Position numbers and translations under genes: made by a program
Part shown: positions 9,763 through 17,785 of the stretch, piece by piece
Layout of the letters: each line of letters opens with the position of its first letter
Numbering within the stretch: the stretch's first letter is position 1
Notes under the pieces: model-generated
The model's database searches: none
Told to the model about the DNA's origin: nothing
The model's input: only the letters and a program-made list of their open reading frames with translations
DNA from: an uncultured Saprospiraceae bacterium
GTDB lineage: Bacteria; Bacteroidota; Bacteroidia; Chitinophagales; Saprospiraceae
Length of the DNA stretch: 64,000 bases
Direction of reading: 5' to 3'
Assembly: GCA_937959115.1 (NCBI GenBank)
Contig: CALGAW010000013.1
Location: 62,001-126,000, forward strand

Positions 9763-9797
9763 GTGGTTTCTTGAATAAAGAAACCACTTTTTTTTTT
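9763..9797 (+). terminator. strong intrinsic terminator after the 7520 gene
   Basis: Stem GTGGTTTCTT/AAGAAACCAC (9763-9772/9778-9787), loop GAATA, then ten T at 9788-9797. This is a textbook Rho-independent terminator for plus-strand transcription, facing the end of trmD. Confidence 0.85.
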
Positions 9798-9851
9798 GTA
9801 AAAAAATAAAAATCTACAAATAAATTAAGAATTATTGTTCGACAAGATGTT

Positions 9852-10529
9852 CTATTCCTCTAACAAATCAGGGCGTCGTTCCTTTGTACGTTTAACAGCT
9901 TGACTGTAACGCCATTCTTCAATTTTAGCAGCATGCCCAGACAACAAGATATCTGGCACCTTCCATCCATTATATTCCGAAGGGCGTGTATAGACAGGCG
10001 GAGCTAGCAAATTGTCTTGAAAAGAATCTGTCAAAGCAGAACTCTCGTCATTGAGCACACCAGGCAATAATCTCCCCAAGGAGTCAACAAGTACGGCCGC
10101 CGCTAGCTCACCTCCTGATAAGACGTAGTCGCCAATGGAAATCTCCTTCGTGATATAGTGCTCCCTCAATCGTTCATCAATTCCTTTGTAATGACCGCAA
10201 AGGACAATCAGATTCTCGTACAAAGACATCCGATTACATAAAGGCTGATTAAGTAGTTCACCATCTGGTGTCATATAGATCACCTCATCATAGTTTCGTT
10301 GAGATTTAAGATCGTCAATGCAGTCTGCAATAGGCTGAATCTTTATAACCATACCTGCACCTCCACCAAACTGATAGTCGTCGACTTGTTTTGATTTTTC
10401 CTTAGAATAATCTCTTAGGTTATGGATATGTACTTCAAGCAATCCCTTTTCCTGCGCTCGTTTCATGATCGAATGATCAAATGGGCTTCTTAGCAATTCA
10501 GGCAATACGGTGATGATATCAATTCTCAT
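9852..10529 (-). CDS. trmD: tRNA (guanine-N1)-methyltransferase
   Basis: A 225-residue SPOUT methyltransferase that methylates G37 of tRNAs reading CNN codons, preventing +1 frameshifting. Family motifs are clear: [13 protein letters not shown] at the start, [15 protein letters not shown] near residue 50, [11 protein letters not shown] near 110, and the trefoil-knot motif [13 protein letters not shown] near 132-144. The C-terminal helical domain is present but short, ending RRPDLLEE; length is normal for the family. Its ATG overlaps the rimM stop as ATGA, so the two are translationally coupled in the rpsP-rimM-trmD operon, the classical order minus rplS. Confidence 0.97.
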   Translation of the reverse strand: MRIDIITVLPELLRSPFDHSIMKRAQEKGLLEVHIHNLRDYSKEKSKQVDDYQFGGGAGMVIKIQPIADCIDDLKSQRNYDEVIYMTPDGELLNQPLCNRMSLYENLIVLCGHYKGIDERLREHYITKEISIGDYVLSGGELAAAVLVDSLGRLLPGVLNDESSALTDSFQDNLLAPPVYTRPSEYNGWKVPDILLSGHAAKIEEWRYSQAVKRTKERRPDLLEE

Positions 10530-11062
10530 GGTGTTTCGTCATTAGAAGTGTGTAAATCAATTAATCCATCTGGAAGGTTCATAAAGACCTGTCTTTTATC
10601 TTCATCAACACTCGTAATATAGGTATCATTTAGAGGAATCAACACCTCATGGTTATCAATTTCGAGTAACGCCATTTCCTGCTGCGGGTATTCTAATACA
10701 TCGAGAATTGTTCCAATATCTCCTAGGAGCTCGTCTACGATTGTGAATTCTTTTAAATGGCTATACTCTGTAACTTCCAACCCTATGCTAGTTGGATCAA
10801 ATGGAATATCCTCCCTTCTCACTAGAATTTCCTTAGAGCTCAGCTTTTTGGCAGTTTCAGGGGTGTCTACTTCCTCAAGTTTGATCAATCCAGAATCAAC
10901 GTTAAATTGTTCCGGGAAGTAAGGAACAGAAGTCCCATTTAGATTAAGAAAAAGGACAGATAGCTTTGGCAACAGCTCAAGATATTGATCTTTTATTGCA
11001 ACTCTTAACTCTCCGTTCAGCCCTTTAGGCTTCAGTGTGTTTCCGATGATGATTAAATCCAT
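10526..11062 (-). CDS. rimM: 16S rRNA processing/30S maturation factor RimM
   Basis: A 178-residue RimM that assists maturation of the 30S head and binds S19. The N-terminal beta-barrel begins [18 protein letters not shown], a G-x-x-x-x-P-x-G-L-x-G-E pattern typical of RimM; the PRC-barrel domain covers the second half ([15 protein letters not shown]...EVLIPL). I place the start at the ATG at 11062; a TTG three codons upstream (11071) would add only MYT and has no support. It lies downstream of rpsP with an intervening terminator-like hairpin and overlaps trmD by 4 bases. Confidence 0.95.
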   Translation of the reverse strand: MDLIIIGNTLKPKGLNGELRVAIKDQYLELLPKLSVLFLNLNGTSVPYFPEQFNVDSGLIKLEEVDTPETAKKLSSKEILVRREDIPFDPTSIGLEVTEYSHLKEFTIVDELLGDIGTILDVLEYPQQEMALLEIDNHEVLIPLNDTYITSVDEDKRQVFMNLPDGLIDLHTSNDETP

Positions 11063-11071
11063 AGTATACAA

Positions 11072-11112
11072 AAAATAAGAAAGCCCGCTCAGTTAATACC
11101 ATGCGGGCTTTC
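11072..11112 (-). terminator. terminator/attenuator between rpsP and rimM
   Basis: On the minus strand a perfect 10-bp stem GAAAGCCCGC/GCGGGCTTTC (11103-11112 with 11079-11088) is followed by TTATTTTTTG. It sits 19 bases after the rpsP stop and just before the rimM start, so it would let S16 be made in excess over RimM and TrmD, if read-through is partial. Confidence 0.75.
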
Positions 11113-11131
11113 AAAAAAGTCTTATTTAGAA

Positions 11132-11749
11132 TTAAGCTTCAGCGTCGTCCGCTTTTGGCTCTTCAGCTTTCGCTTCTTCAGCTGCAGGTGCTTCCGCTTT
11201 TGCTTCTTCAGCCGCAGGTGCTTCTGCGTTTGCTTCTTCAGCTGCAGGTGCTTCAACAGCCGCTTCAGGTGCTTCTGCAACAGTCTCTGCTACTTCCTCA
11301 GCTACAGCTTCTTCAACCACAGCTGCGACTGGAATTGCTTTCGCTGCACCAGAAACTTTCTTACGCCATTCTAGCTTATCAAGTGCTGATTGCTCAAAAC
11401 GAGCTGCAATTTTTGAATCTTTAGCTTCAATGAATTTGTTGTATTTTTCCATTGCTTGCTCTTCAGTAAGAGAACCTTTTGCAACACCACGCATTAGGTG
11501 TTTACGGTACATTACTCCTTTAAAACGAAGGATAGCTCTTGTGGTATCTGTTGGTTGTGCACCTTTAGTTAACCATTCATAAGCACGATCTCGGTCTACC
11601 TCAATTGTTGCTGGGGATGTCATAGGGTTGTAATAACCGATTTTCTCAATGAAACGGCCATCTCTTGGGGAGCGCGCGTCTGCTACTACAATGTGGTAGA
11701 AAGGTCTTTTCTTACGGCCGTGTCTGGCCAATCTAATTTTTACTGCCAT
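11132..11749 (-). CDS. rpsP: 30S ribosomal protein S16 with long Ala/Glu tail
   Basis: A 205-residue S16. The first 80-90 residues are the canonical S16 fold ([54 protein letters not shown]). Residues 90-140 are a basic linker, and residues 141-205 form an acidic, Ala/Glu/Pro-rich low-complexity tail with three copies of a 10-residue unit. Extended S16 proteins are common in Bacteroidota, whereas the E. coli protein is about 82 residues. It heads the rpsP-rimM-trmD operon, with a promoter at 11823-11853 and a leader hairpin. The tail is probably disordered; its role is unknown. Confidence 0.97.
   Translation of the reverse strand: MAVKIRLARHGRKKRPFYHIVVADARSPRDGRFIEKIGYYNPMTSPATIEVDRDRAYEWLTKGAQPTDTTRAILRFKGVMYRKHLMRGVAKGSLTEEQAMEKYNKFIEAKDSKIAARFEQSALDKLEWRKKVSGAAKAIPVAAVVEEAVAEEVAETVAEAPEAAVEAPAAEEANAEAPAAEEAKAEAPAAEEAKAEEPKADDAEA
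11165..11254 (-). repeat. 30-bp coding tandem repeat in rpsP tail
   Basis: Three consecutive copies of a unit encoding EAPAAEEA[NK]A (residues 166-175, 176-185, 186-195). The nucleotide copies are nearly identical, so the number of units could vary between strains by slippage. Confidence 0.8.
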
Positions 11750-11777
11750 TTTTTACTAAATTTTATGAGTTAATCAC

Positions 11778-11811
11778 GCCCGATCTCTTTGAATAAACAA
11801 ACCTTTCGGGC
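11778..11811 (-). promoter_or_regulatory. rpsP leader hairpin
   Basis: In the rpsP 5' leader, GCCCG (11807-11811) can pair with CGGGC (11778-11782) across a 24-base loop. It lies between the mapped promoter and the ATG and could be a ribosomal-protein autoregulatory leader or chance; the stem is only 5 bp. Confidence 0.35.
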
Positions 11812-11822
11812 TTTAGCGGCTG

Positions 11823-11853
11823 CAAAGATAGCAGAAAATCCAATTAATTCAAA
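11823..11853 (-). promoter_or_regulatory. Bacteroidota-type promoter of rpsP operon
   Basis: Minus strand TTTG (11850-11853), 19-base spacer, TATCTTTG (11823-11830), an exact match to the -33 TTTG / -7 TAnnTTTG consensus of the Bacteroidota primary sigma factor. It lies 73 bases upstream of the rpsP ATG. Confidence 0.85.
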
Positions 11854-11962
11854 GGTATTTTATTAAATTTTAGCATCCTTAAAGAAAATTCTAACTACCA
11901 AGGTCTAAGGAAGTGAAAGTTAGAGCAGCGAATTGCATTTTATCGTTACAAGAACAGCCATT

Positions 11963-14566
11963 CTAGCGTATTATGCCAGAAGAAACGCCATTATTCGTAT
12001 TCCACAAGATTCGGTCCGCTCCATTTACGTCACCATCCAAATTAAAATCTTCGACTTGGTAGGAATTAAAACCACCATTCTTGATATCCCACAACAGCTT
12101 ATCTGCACCAGTAATTTCATATCCCGCAGGATTTGACTGATCAGCGTTAGAGGAATGTAGTACCCATTCGCCATTGCTTAATTGCTTCTGGCCAAAACCT
12201 GCTCCTAGATAGCCACTAGTCCCGCTAAAATTATAGCTAATGGAATTATTCAAGATTGGAATTGGCTGGGCAGACATCACAGGTAGGTGATTACGATGCT
12301 CAACTACAACATACAAAGCGCTTACGCTAGAAGGAATCAACAATTCTACTGGAGCAAAGAGGCTGCCGTTTTCCAATAACAACGCTGCAACTTTTCCCAT
12401 TTCGCTAGAAGGCTGTTCAGTTGTTCGAAAAGATACTAATACCCAGTCGATTGAGCCTACGGGGTAATCATTGTTCGACCAACCTGCACCCTCAATTCCG
12501 AAATAATTCCAAGGAGGAATACTATAGGGTTGTCCACTAGGAAGTAAAGAGAGTTGTTGAAGTCTATTCTCCATATTTCCTAATGTCAAATCAAAAGGAC
12601 CTTCTAGATAAAATTGTAAGTCAATTTCTACCAACCTGCTTGTATTGCAAGGCGTGCCTGGAGTATTTACCGTGCGCACTTCAAAAGGATTGAGTGTAAA
12701 TGATACACCTTCTATTTGAGTTGTTTGTAGACTATTTGATTTATTGACTAGCATCACTTTACTACAACTTGCAATCAACTCTATTGATCCATTAGAAGTA
12801 ACTAGATCAATCAAAGGTACCCCACAGGAGAAGTGATCATGCAAATCTTGTTGTGTTTGATAAAAGGGCGTCGCTACCCCACCACCTACCACACGCGTAT
12901 CAGAAAAAAGACCTAGAGGATAGTAGTTACCATTTACATCACCTTGTGGGCCCCAAATCAAGGCAGTTTCCGCACCTGATTTAATCGTATGGATCAGGCC
13001 TATTGCCATCAAAGCGTTTTTCTCTGCTTGCGAAGCGTTTGCATTTCTAGGCATGGCGTACCACTCTGCCCACCAAACAGGAAGTGTGCTAGCATCATTA
13101 GACAAGGTATCTAAGGTTCTAAACCAAGTCGTGAAATCAGCAAACATCTTAGTATGCTCAAATTGATCAACAGGATTGATGTTATCCTTAAAGTTGATAT
13201 TCCAACCATCAATCGTAAGAAAATCTGCTCCACGCTTATTTACTAGCCAGTATTCGATTACATCAAGATCTCTAAAATCAAACTTACCCCAAGCGCCTCC
13301 AACGTCTGAAGCAAAGAAACTAGGCCCACCGTAAGTACTCAAACTGACATATGGGCCGCCAATTTTAATATCTGGGCGCACCAATTTGACCGAATCCCAA
13401 ACATGATTGTACAGCTCTGTGTAACCTTCATAATCCCAACGGTTTAAGTTATTGTTCCACATTCCTTTCATTTCATTCCAGACTTGTATGTATTTGACAT
13501 TACTAAACTCGGGTTGTTCCACAATTTCTTTTACCAATTGTGCATAGTCATCATAAAACGCAGGGAATGGCGCTCCCTCAATGTTTGACCAGTCTGTATT
13601 GCCTGCTTGACCTCCTTTCATCCAATCTGGTGCGCAACAAGCAGTCAACACAATAATTTCTGCATCTTTTCCTGCGCCATTTGTATTCCCAATTCTACTA
13701 GCAATCGTAGAAAAGTCATACACATCTGGATACAGCTCTGGATTGAGTGCACCAAATCCCATAACGTGTTGATTTACGATTGTAGACGAGTTGTCCATTA
13801 ACGCTTTTCCGTTGGCTATTGGTATTGGATTGCCCCAACTGTCAAGCGAATGTTGTGTAAACGTGACACCTGTTTTAAATGGGGAGGGTGTACCGTTCGC
13901 TCCTTGGCAATCAGGACCAAGTGCCATGGTGCCAAAGGTTGTGGGATCATTCCAAGCAATATCTAATACTGTATTGTGCCAAGCGATTTTAGCGTCACGA
14001 CCACCACCAACATCGTCATCATTAGCATGCACCTCTATGCCTATTGCTTGTCCATTGTTAGGATTTACTCCAATAAATGTCCAGGAAATCCGAATTTCCA
14101 TTTGGTAACCGTCAGTCGTTATTACTTGCACCATTTCTACTCCAACAGGGTTATTCTGAGGACCAGATGGGTAATAAATTATGGAATCATTCACACCAAA
14201 AAATAACTGATGATCGTTAGCATCATACGCAGTAGATTTCTCATTACCACCATCGATGTAAATCTCAATTCCATCATCTTGCCAGAAGGTCTGAGAATCA
14301 TTTACCAATACATCGTCTGATATCTTAACAAAGAGGTATAAATAATTGTCATCATAAACAGCTTGAAACGCACCTCCTAAATCAGCAGGAGCATTGATAC
14401 TTCCTTCTAGTAAATTTGTAATCTGACAAGGCGAATCAGTTACCCACTCTATATTCTGACCGTCTAGTGTTATTGGAGTAAGCGTTTTGCAAATTAGATT
14501 ACTTGCTAAAAGTTCAATTGGCATCCATAGAAATGACAAAAGAATAAAAAGGTTTCCAAATCTCAT
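11963..14566 (-). CDS. secreted glycoside hydrolase-like protein with CBM9-like N-terminus
   Basis: An 867-residue exported protein; I start it at the ATG at 14566, where a signal peptide begins (MRFGNLFILLSFLWMPIELLAS), rather than at a GTG 15 codons upstream. Residues about 25-217 resemble the family 9 carbohydrate-binding fold (LDGQNIEW, YDDNYLYLFVKISDD, DDGIEIYIDGG). Residues about 265-590 look like a clan GH-A TIM barrel: YIQVWNEMKG gives a candidate acid/base Glu365 and PVWWAEWYAM a candidate nucleophile Glu501, closest in feel to GH39-like enzymes. The last ~215 residues are the VEHRNHLPVMS module with two EF-hand-like loops (YEITGADKLLW, DFNLDGDVNGAD), shared with the next gene. The substrate is a plant or algal glycan by inference only. 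Confidence 0.7.
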   Translation of the reverse strand: MRFGNLFILLSFLWMPIELLASNLICKTLTPITLDGQNIEWVTDSPCQITNLLEGSINAPADLGGAFQAVYDDNYLYLFVKISDDVLVNDSQTFWQDDGIEIYIDGGNEKSTAYDANDHQLFFGVNDSIIYYPSGPQNNPVGVEMVQVITTDGYQMEIRISWTFIGVNPNNGQAIGIEVHANDDDVGGGRDAKIAWHNTVLDIAWNDPTTFGTMALGPDCQGANGTPSPFKTGVTFTQHSLDSWGNPIPIANGKALMDNSSTIVNQHVMGFGALNPELYPDVYDFSTIASRIGNTNGAGKDAEIIVLTACCAPDWMKGGQAGNTDWSNIEGAPFPAFYDDYAQLVKEIVEQPEFSNVKYIQVWNEMKGMWNNNLNRWDYEGYTELYNHVWDSVKLVRPDIKIGGPYVSLSTYGGPSFFASDVGGAWGKFDFRDLDVIEYWLVNKRGADFLTIDGWNINFKDNINPVDQFEHTKMFADFTTWFRTLDTLSNDASTLPVWWAEWYAMPRNANASQAEKNALMAIGLIHTIKSGAETALIWGPQGDVNGNYYPLGLFSDTRVVGGGVATPFYQTQQDLHDHFSCGVPLIDLVTSNGSIELIASCSKVMLVNKSNSLQTTQIEGVSFTLNPFEVRTVNTPGTPCNTSRLVEIDLQFYLEGPFDLTLGNMENRLQQLSLLPSGQPYSIPPWNYFGIEGAGWSNNDYPVGSIDWVLVSFRTTEQPSSEMGKVAALLLENGSLFAPVELLIPSSVSALYVVVEHRNHLPVMSAQPIPILNNSISYNFSGTSGYLGAGFGQKQLSNGEWVLHSSNADQSNPAGYEITGADKLLWDIKNGGFNSYQVEDFNLDGDVNGADRILWNTNNGVSSGIIR

Positions 14567-14808
14567 ATTAAACCATTTATTGATAAGTATGCGCTTGAAA
14601 AACAATCGCACTGATAGGAGAGCTGGAATTTAATTCAAATTGATCTCTACACCAAACACATTTATAAACATTGCATTTATGACCGTAACAAAGAACAGAA
14701 ACGACTGCCATTCAACACCATAGGCAAGAACTATTTATACATAGGAAATACAACCATTTTTTATGGAAAGTCTTAAAAACAACTCAGTAGAATTTACTTC
14801 GAGTTCAA

Positions 14809-17559
14809 TTACTTTGGTAAGCTTGAAAATACGCCATTGTTGTAAGACCACATTACCTTGTCAGCACCAGTAATATCTCCATCCATATTAAAATCCTCTG
14901 GATAATAGATGCCCGACGTGCCATTGACAGCTCGCCACAAAATATTGTCCGCACCTGTAATTTCATAACCAGTTGGCAGACTTTGGTCTACATTTCCAGC
15001 ATAGAGCATCCAGTTGGTTCCAATTTGTTTTTGACCAAGTCCACTAGTGGTATAACTGTTAGCAGCCCTGAAATCGTGAGAAACGACCCCATTTACAATA
15101 GGTATTAACGTTGGGCTCATTACTGGTAAGTGATTACGATGCTCGACGACAACATATAACGAAGTAACCGACACATCTAATACAGCAGATAGATTCGTAG
15201 CAGTGGTGCCATCTTCAAGCAACACAACAGCCCCCTTTGCAACTTCATCTGTTGCTAGAGAAGAAGTTCGTAAGCTCACCAACACCCAGTCTATATAATT
15301 GGTAGGGAAAGTTGTATTGGTTTCTGTTCCTGCGTAATTCCAAGGTGCTCCAGTATAAGGTTGGGCATTGGGGAGTAGTGCTAAGGCTTGAAGGTCATTG
15401 GCCATTTTATTCTGTCCGTCAAACGGCCCTTCTAAAAACAGCTGGGTCTCACATTCTACAGTTTGTGTGGTCGTTGGAGGCGTAACAGTAAGGCAAAGTG
15501 TCGGCCGATCTGAGATATCAGCATTTTCGCCAGACTTGAAAGACACATCATTACCAGAAGTGTGTGTCATGATGATTGAAAAATCACCACCAACAGTAAC
15601 TCCAGTCAAGGGCCAAGTGTAAGTCGAGTTAACAGTATAAGCGCCTTGTGTTAATTCGCCCAATAGTCCAGCAGCAGCGGGTTTGTTTGTATTAGACAAG
15701 GTGGTTTCTGTCCAGTTATTGGTCGTTCCTTTTTCCATCATTATTCTACCAGAACCGGCATCGGATCCAACCGTAATTTCCAATGTTGCACCGGTTACGG
15801 TTCCTTGGATGCTACTTAAGTCATACATGAGGTAACCGACTCGATTGTTTGCTTCAACTCGTAACTCTGCTGTGTTGAACAGTTGTCCTGTTCCCTGCAA
15901 ATAGGCATCATGAATTGGCTCAAGACAGATGATTGCTGGCTGTATTGAACCTTCACAGATACAGTTTGAGGTATAGACATCATTGTTTGTCGCTGGATTG
16001 TTGTCATTGCAGGGCGTTCCGATCAATGTATCATCAAAGTTAGGACAAACATCATCTGCATCACAAACGGAGTCATTGTCTGTATCCTCAAAAGTCCCTG
16101 CGCAATTGCAATTGTTGTCATAGACATCATTAGTTGTACAATCATCTGAATCGTTACAAACCGTTCCTTGCGGAGGACAATTAAAAAGAAATTCAATCCA
16201 ATTTACATCCATCAAAAAACTATTTGCTGCACCTGTATATTCAAGCGAAAGCACTTGAACACCAGGGTCAAGCGCTGCATTTATTGTAAGTGTTTGAAAC
16301 GTTTCAAAACCCCCAGTATTTGATACAGTAAAAGAACCGATTTGCGTTCCATTCATTGAAACATTCACAGTACCTCCCGTTGTATTTGAGGCTGCTCTTA
16401 ACCGAATGGTATGAGCACCTGAGTTTGCAACATCAACGACATAGCCCGTTGTATCACCATCATTTATAAAGCCAACCTTGGTTCCTCCTCCTCCATCATT
16501 CGTGTTGACTGTTTGAATTCCAGTTTGCTGATAATAGCTTTCTGCCTCAATCCTACTAGGAATTGGTTGAGCGGGTGTTCCAACACAAGAACAACTTCCA
16601 TTTTGTTGATCAAAATAGGTGTTTGGGTTGTTATCATTACAGGGAGTTCCAGCAGCTGGACAACTTCCAGCATTTGTCAACCAGTTAATTAGATTTTTAG
16701 CGTATTGTGTGTTAGAATCTTTTGTAATGTCTGTTCCTGCTCCATTGGTGTTAAAAAACGTATTTCTATCAAAATGCCCTGCCACTCTTCCATTTCCTAC
16801 AGTTGCTACAACCAAGGCACAATCATTAGCTGTATTGTTCGTAACTGGGCCTGCATTCATACCATTGTTTCGTCGTACACCACCCTCTGCACGTGCAAGT
16901 TTTGTCGTTATAACTCCAGGAACAGTAGACGATACTGTAATTGGTGAAACACCTTCTCCGTCAAAGGAATTCACTCCTTGAAAAATTGGATGATTAGGGA
17001 CTAGAAATTCGTTTGCTGTTTTGGTGTATTGTCCAGCATCCTGATTCATTGTCCAACCAAATTTATCCAAAAATGGTTGGTCAGACGATGGGGCATCTCC
17101 CCAGTTACTACCGAAATTTGCATCACTGATAAACATTGCCGATCCACCATTTGAGATATAGTTGAAAACCGTATTGGCATGAGTAGTATTGTAGGGTGCA
17201 TTGTTCGAACCAAAAATTATACACACATAATTAGCCAGATCACTCGCCACTAGACTGATTGGTTGATTTGGTGCTTCGATTCGCTGTTCTACAGTATATC
17301 CCTCGCCAATCAATATATCCTTGAATTGTCCCCAACCATGATTCCCTCCGAAGGTTTGATAATTATTGATATCCGCTAACTGCTCATCGCTCCCACCTTC
17401 TAGGAAACCACCTGTTCCTGGGCCTCCGCGAATGAAGAGAATCTTTCCACTAGGGTTATTTAGCTTTTCAGTTGGAGAATTATCTGAAACGCAATTTGAT
17501 GACAATTGTGTAATTGTACAAATTAGTAGGGCAAGAATGAGGAAAGTGATTCGATCCAT
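14809..17559 (-). CDS. secreted multi-domain protein with CBM6-like and CBM96-like modules
   Basis: A 916-residue exported protein. The start is the ATG at 17559 (MDRITFLILALLICTITQLSS), not a TTG 11 codons upstream. Order of domains: a Rossmann-like/ThuA- or GATase-like region (SGKILFIRGGPGTGG, YVCIIFGSNNA, NGGSAMFISDANFGS) to about residue 300; a Cys-rich CNDNNPxT linker; a CBM6-like beta-sandwich (RIEAESYYQQTGIQ...VNWIEFLF) about 340-465; Cys/Asp-rich thrombospondin type 3-like repeats; a CBM96/DNRLRE-like domain (HDAYLQGTGQLFN...LTV) about 545-690; and the 209-residue C-terminal module with calcium-type loops shared with the 11963 gene. No catalytic residues can be named. It probably binds polysaccharide at the cell surface or in the medium. 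A strong promoter lies at 17655-17686. Confidence 0.75.
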   Translation of the reverse strand: MDRITFLILALLICTITQLSSNCVSDNSPTEKLNNPSGKILFIRGGPGTGGFLEGGSDEQLADINNYQTFGGNHGWGQFKDILIGEGYTVEQRIEAPNQPISLVASDLANYVCIIFGSNNAPYNTTHANTVFNYISNGGSAMFISDANFGSNWGDAPSSDQPFLDKFGWTMNQDAGQYTKTANEFLVPNHPIFQGVNSFDGEGVSPITVSSTVPGVITTKLARAEGGVRRNNGMNAGPVTNNTANDCALVVATVGNGRVAGHFDRNTFFNTNGAGTDITKDSNTQYAKNLINWLTNAGSCPAAGTPCNDNNPNTYFDQQNGSCSCVGTPAQPIPSRIEAESYYQQTGIQTVNTNDGGGGTKVGFINDGDTTGYVVDVANSGAHTIRLRAASNTTGGTVNVSMNGTQIGSFTVSNTGGFETFQTLTINAALDPGVQVLSLEYTGAANSFLMDVNWIEFLFNCPPQGTVCNDSDDCTTNDVYDNNCNCAGTFEDTDNDSVCDADDVCPNFDDTLIGTPCNDNNPATNNDVYTSNCICEGSIQPAIICLEPIHDAYLQGTGQLFNTAELRVEANNRVGYLMYDLSSIQGTVTGATLEITVGSDAGSGRIMMEKGTTNNWTETTLSNTNKPAAAGLLGELTQGAYTVNSTYTWPLTGVTVGGDFSIIMTHTSGNDVSFKSGENADISDRPTLCLTVTPPTTTQTVECETQLFLEGPFDGQNKMANDLQALALLPNAQPYTGAPWNYAGTETNTTFPTNYIDWVLVSLRTSSLATDEVAKGAVVLLEDGTTATNLSAVLDVSVTSLYVVVEHRNHLPVMSPTLIPIVNGVVSHDFRAANSYTTSGLGQKQIGTNWMLYAGNVDQSLPTGYEITGADNILWRAVNGTSGIYYPEDFNMDGDITGADKVMWSYNNGVFSSLPK

Positions 17560-17654
17560 AATGTAAAACGATATATAACAGTAATAACTCAATGATTGAC
17601 AATCATCTAAATTTAAGCAAATGAATTCATATCAACTAATATTTCCTTAAAAGA

Positions 17655-17686
17655 CAAAAATAATTTTTAGCTTAACTCAATGCAAA
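17655..17686 (-). promoter_or_regulatory. Bacteroidota-type promoter for the 14809-17559 gene
   Basis: Minus strand TTTG (17683-17686), 20-base spacer, TATTTTTG (17655-17662), matching the -33/-7 consensus. It lies about 95 bases before the ATG at 17559, consistent with that start. Confidence 0.75.
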
Positions 17687-17785
17687 TCAGGCTATTTTAA
17701 CTATAATTCTGGATTTGAATTGAATTGGTATCGAATTTGATTATTTTTAGCCGAAATTGTTTATTTACCAACTTTGAATTTAGTT

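Larger units (their letters stand above)
9601..9797 (+). ncRNA. tandem motif-plus-hairpin element (two units)
   Basis: Two units follow the stop of the T9SS gene. Each contains TTTTCGAAGRATTGTGTTGG (9619-9638 and 9736-9755; one difference, R is A then G), and each motif is followed after 3-7 bases by a strong hairpin of unrelated sequence. Unit 1: 10-bp stem 9642-9651/9660-9669. Unit 2: 10-bp stem 9763-9772/9778-9787. A small upstream inverted repeat also precedes each motif (AAATAAT/ATTATTT at 9601-9607/9615-9621; GGTAA/TTACC around 9712-9735). Conserved linker plus structure retained with different sequence suggests an RNA element; it may simply be a duplicated terminator context. Whether it is an independent RNA is unproven. 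Confidence 0.4.

Noticed and set aside
11101-11424. Plus-strand Leu/Gln-rich frame opposite the S16 tail
   Set aside because: It is the antisense reading of Ala/Glu codon repeats in rpsP.
16619-16981. Plus-strand 120-codon frame
   Set aside because: Antisense to the 14809-17559 secreted protein, which has a signal peptide, CBM modules and a promoter.
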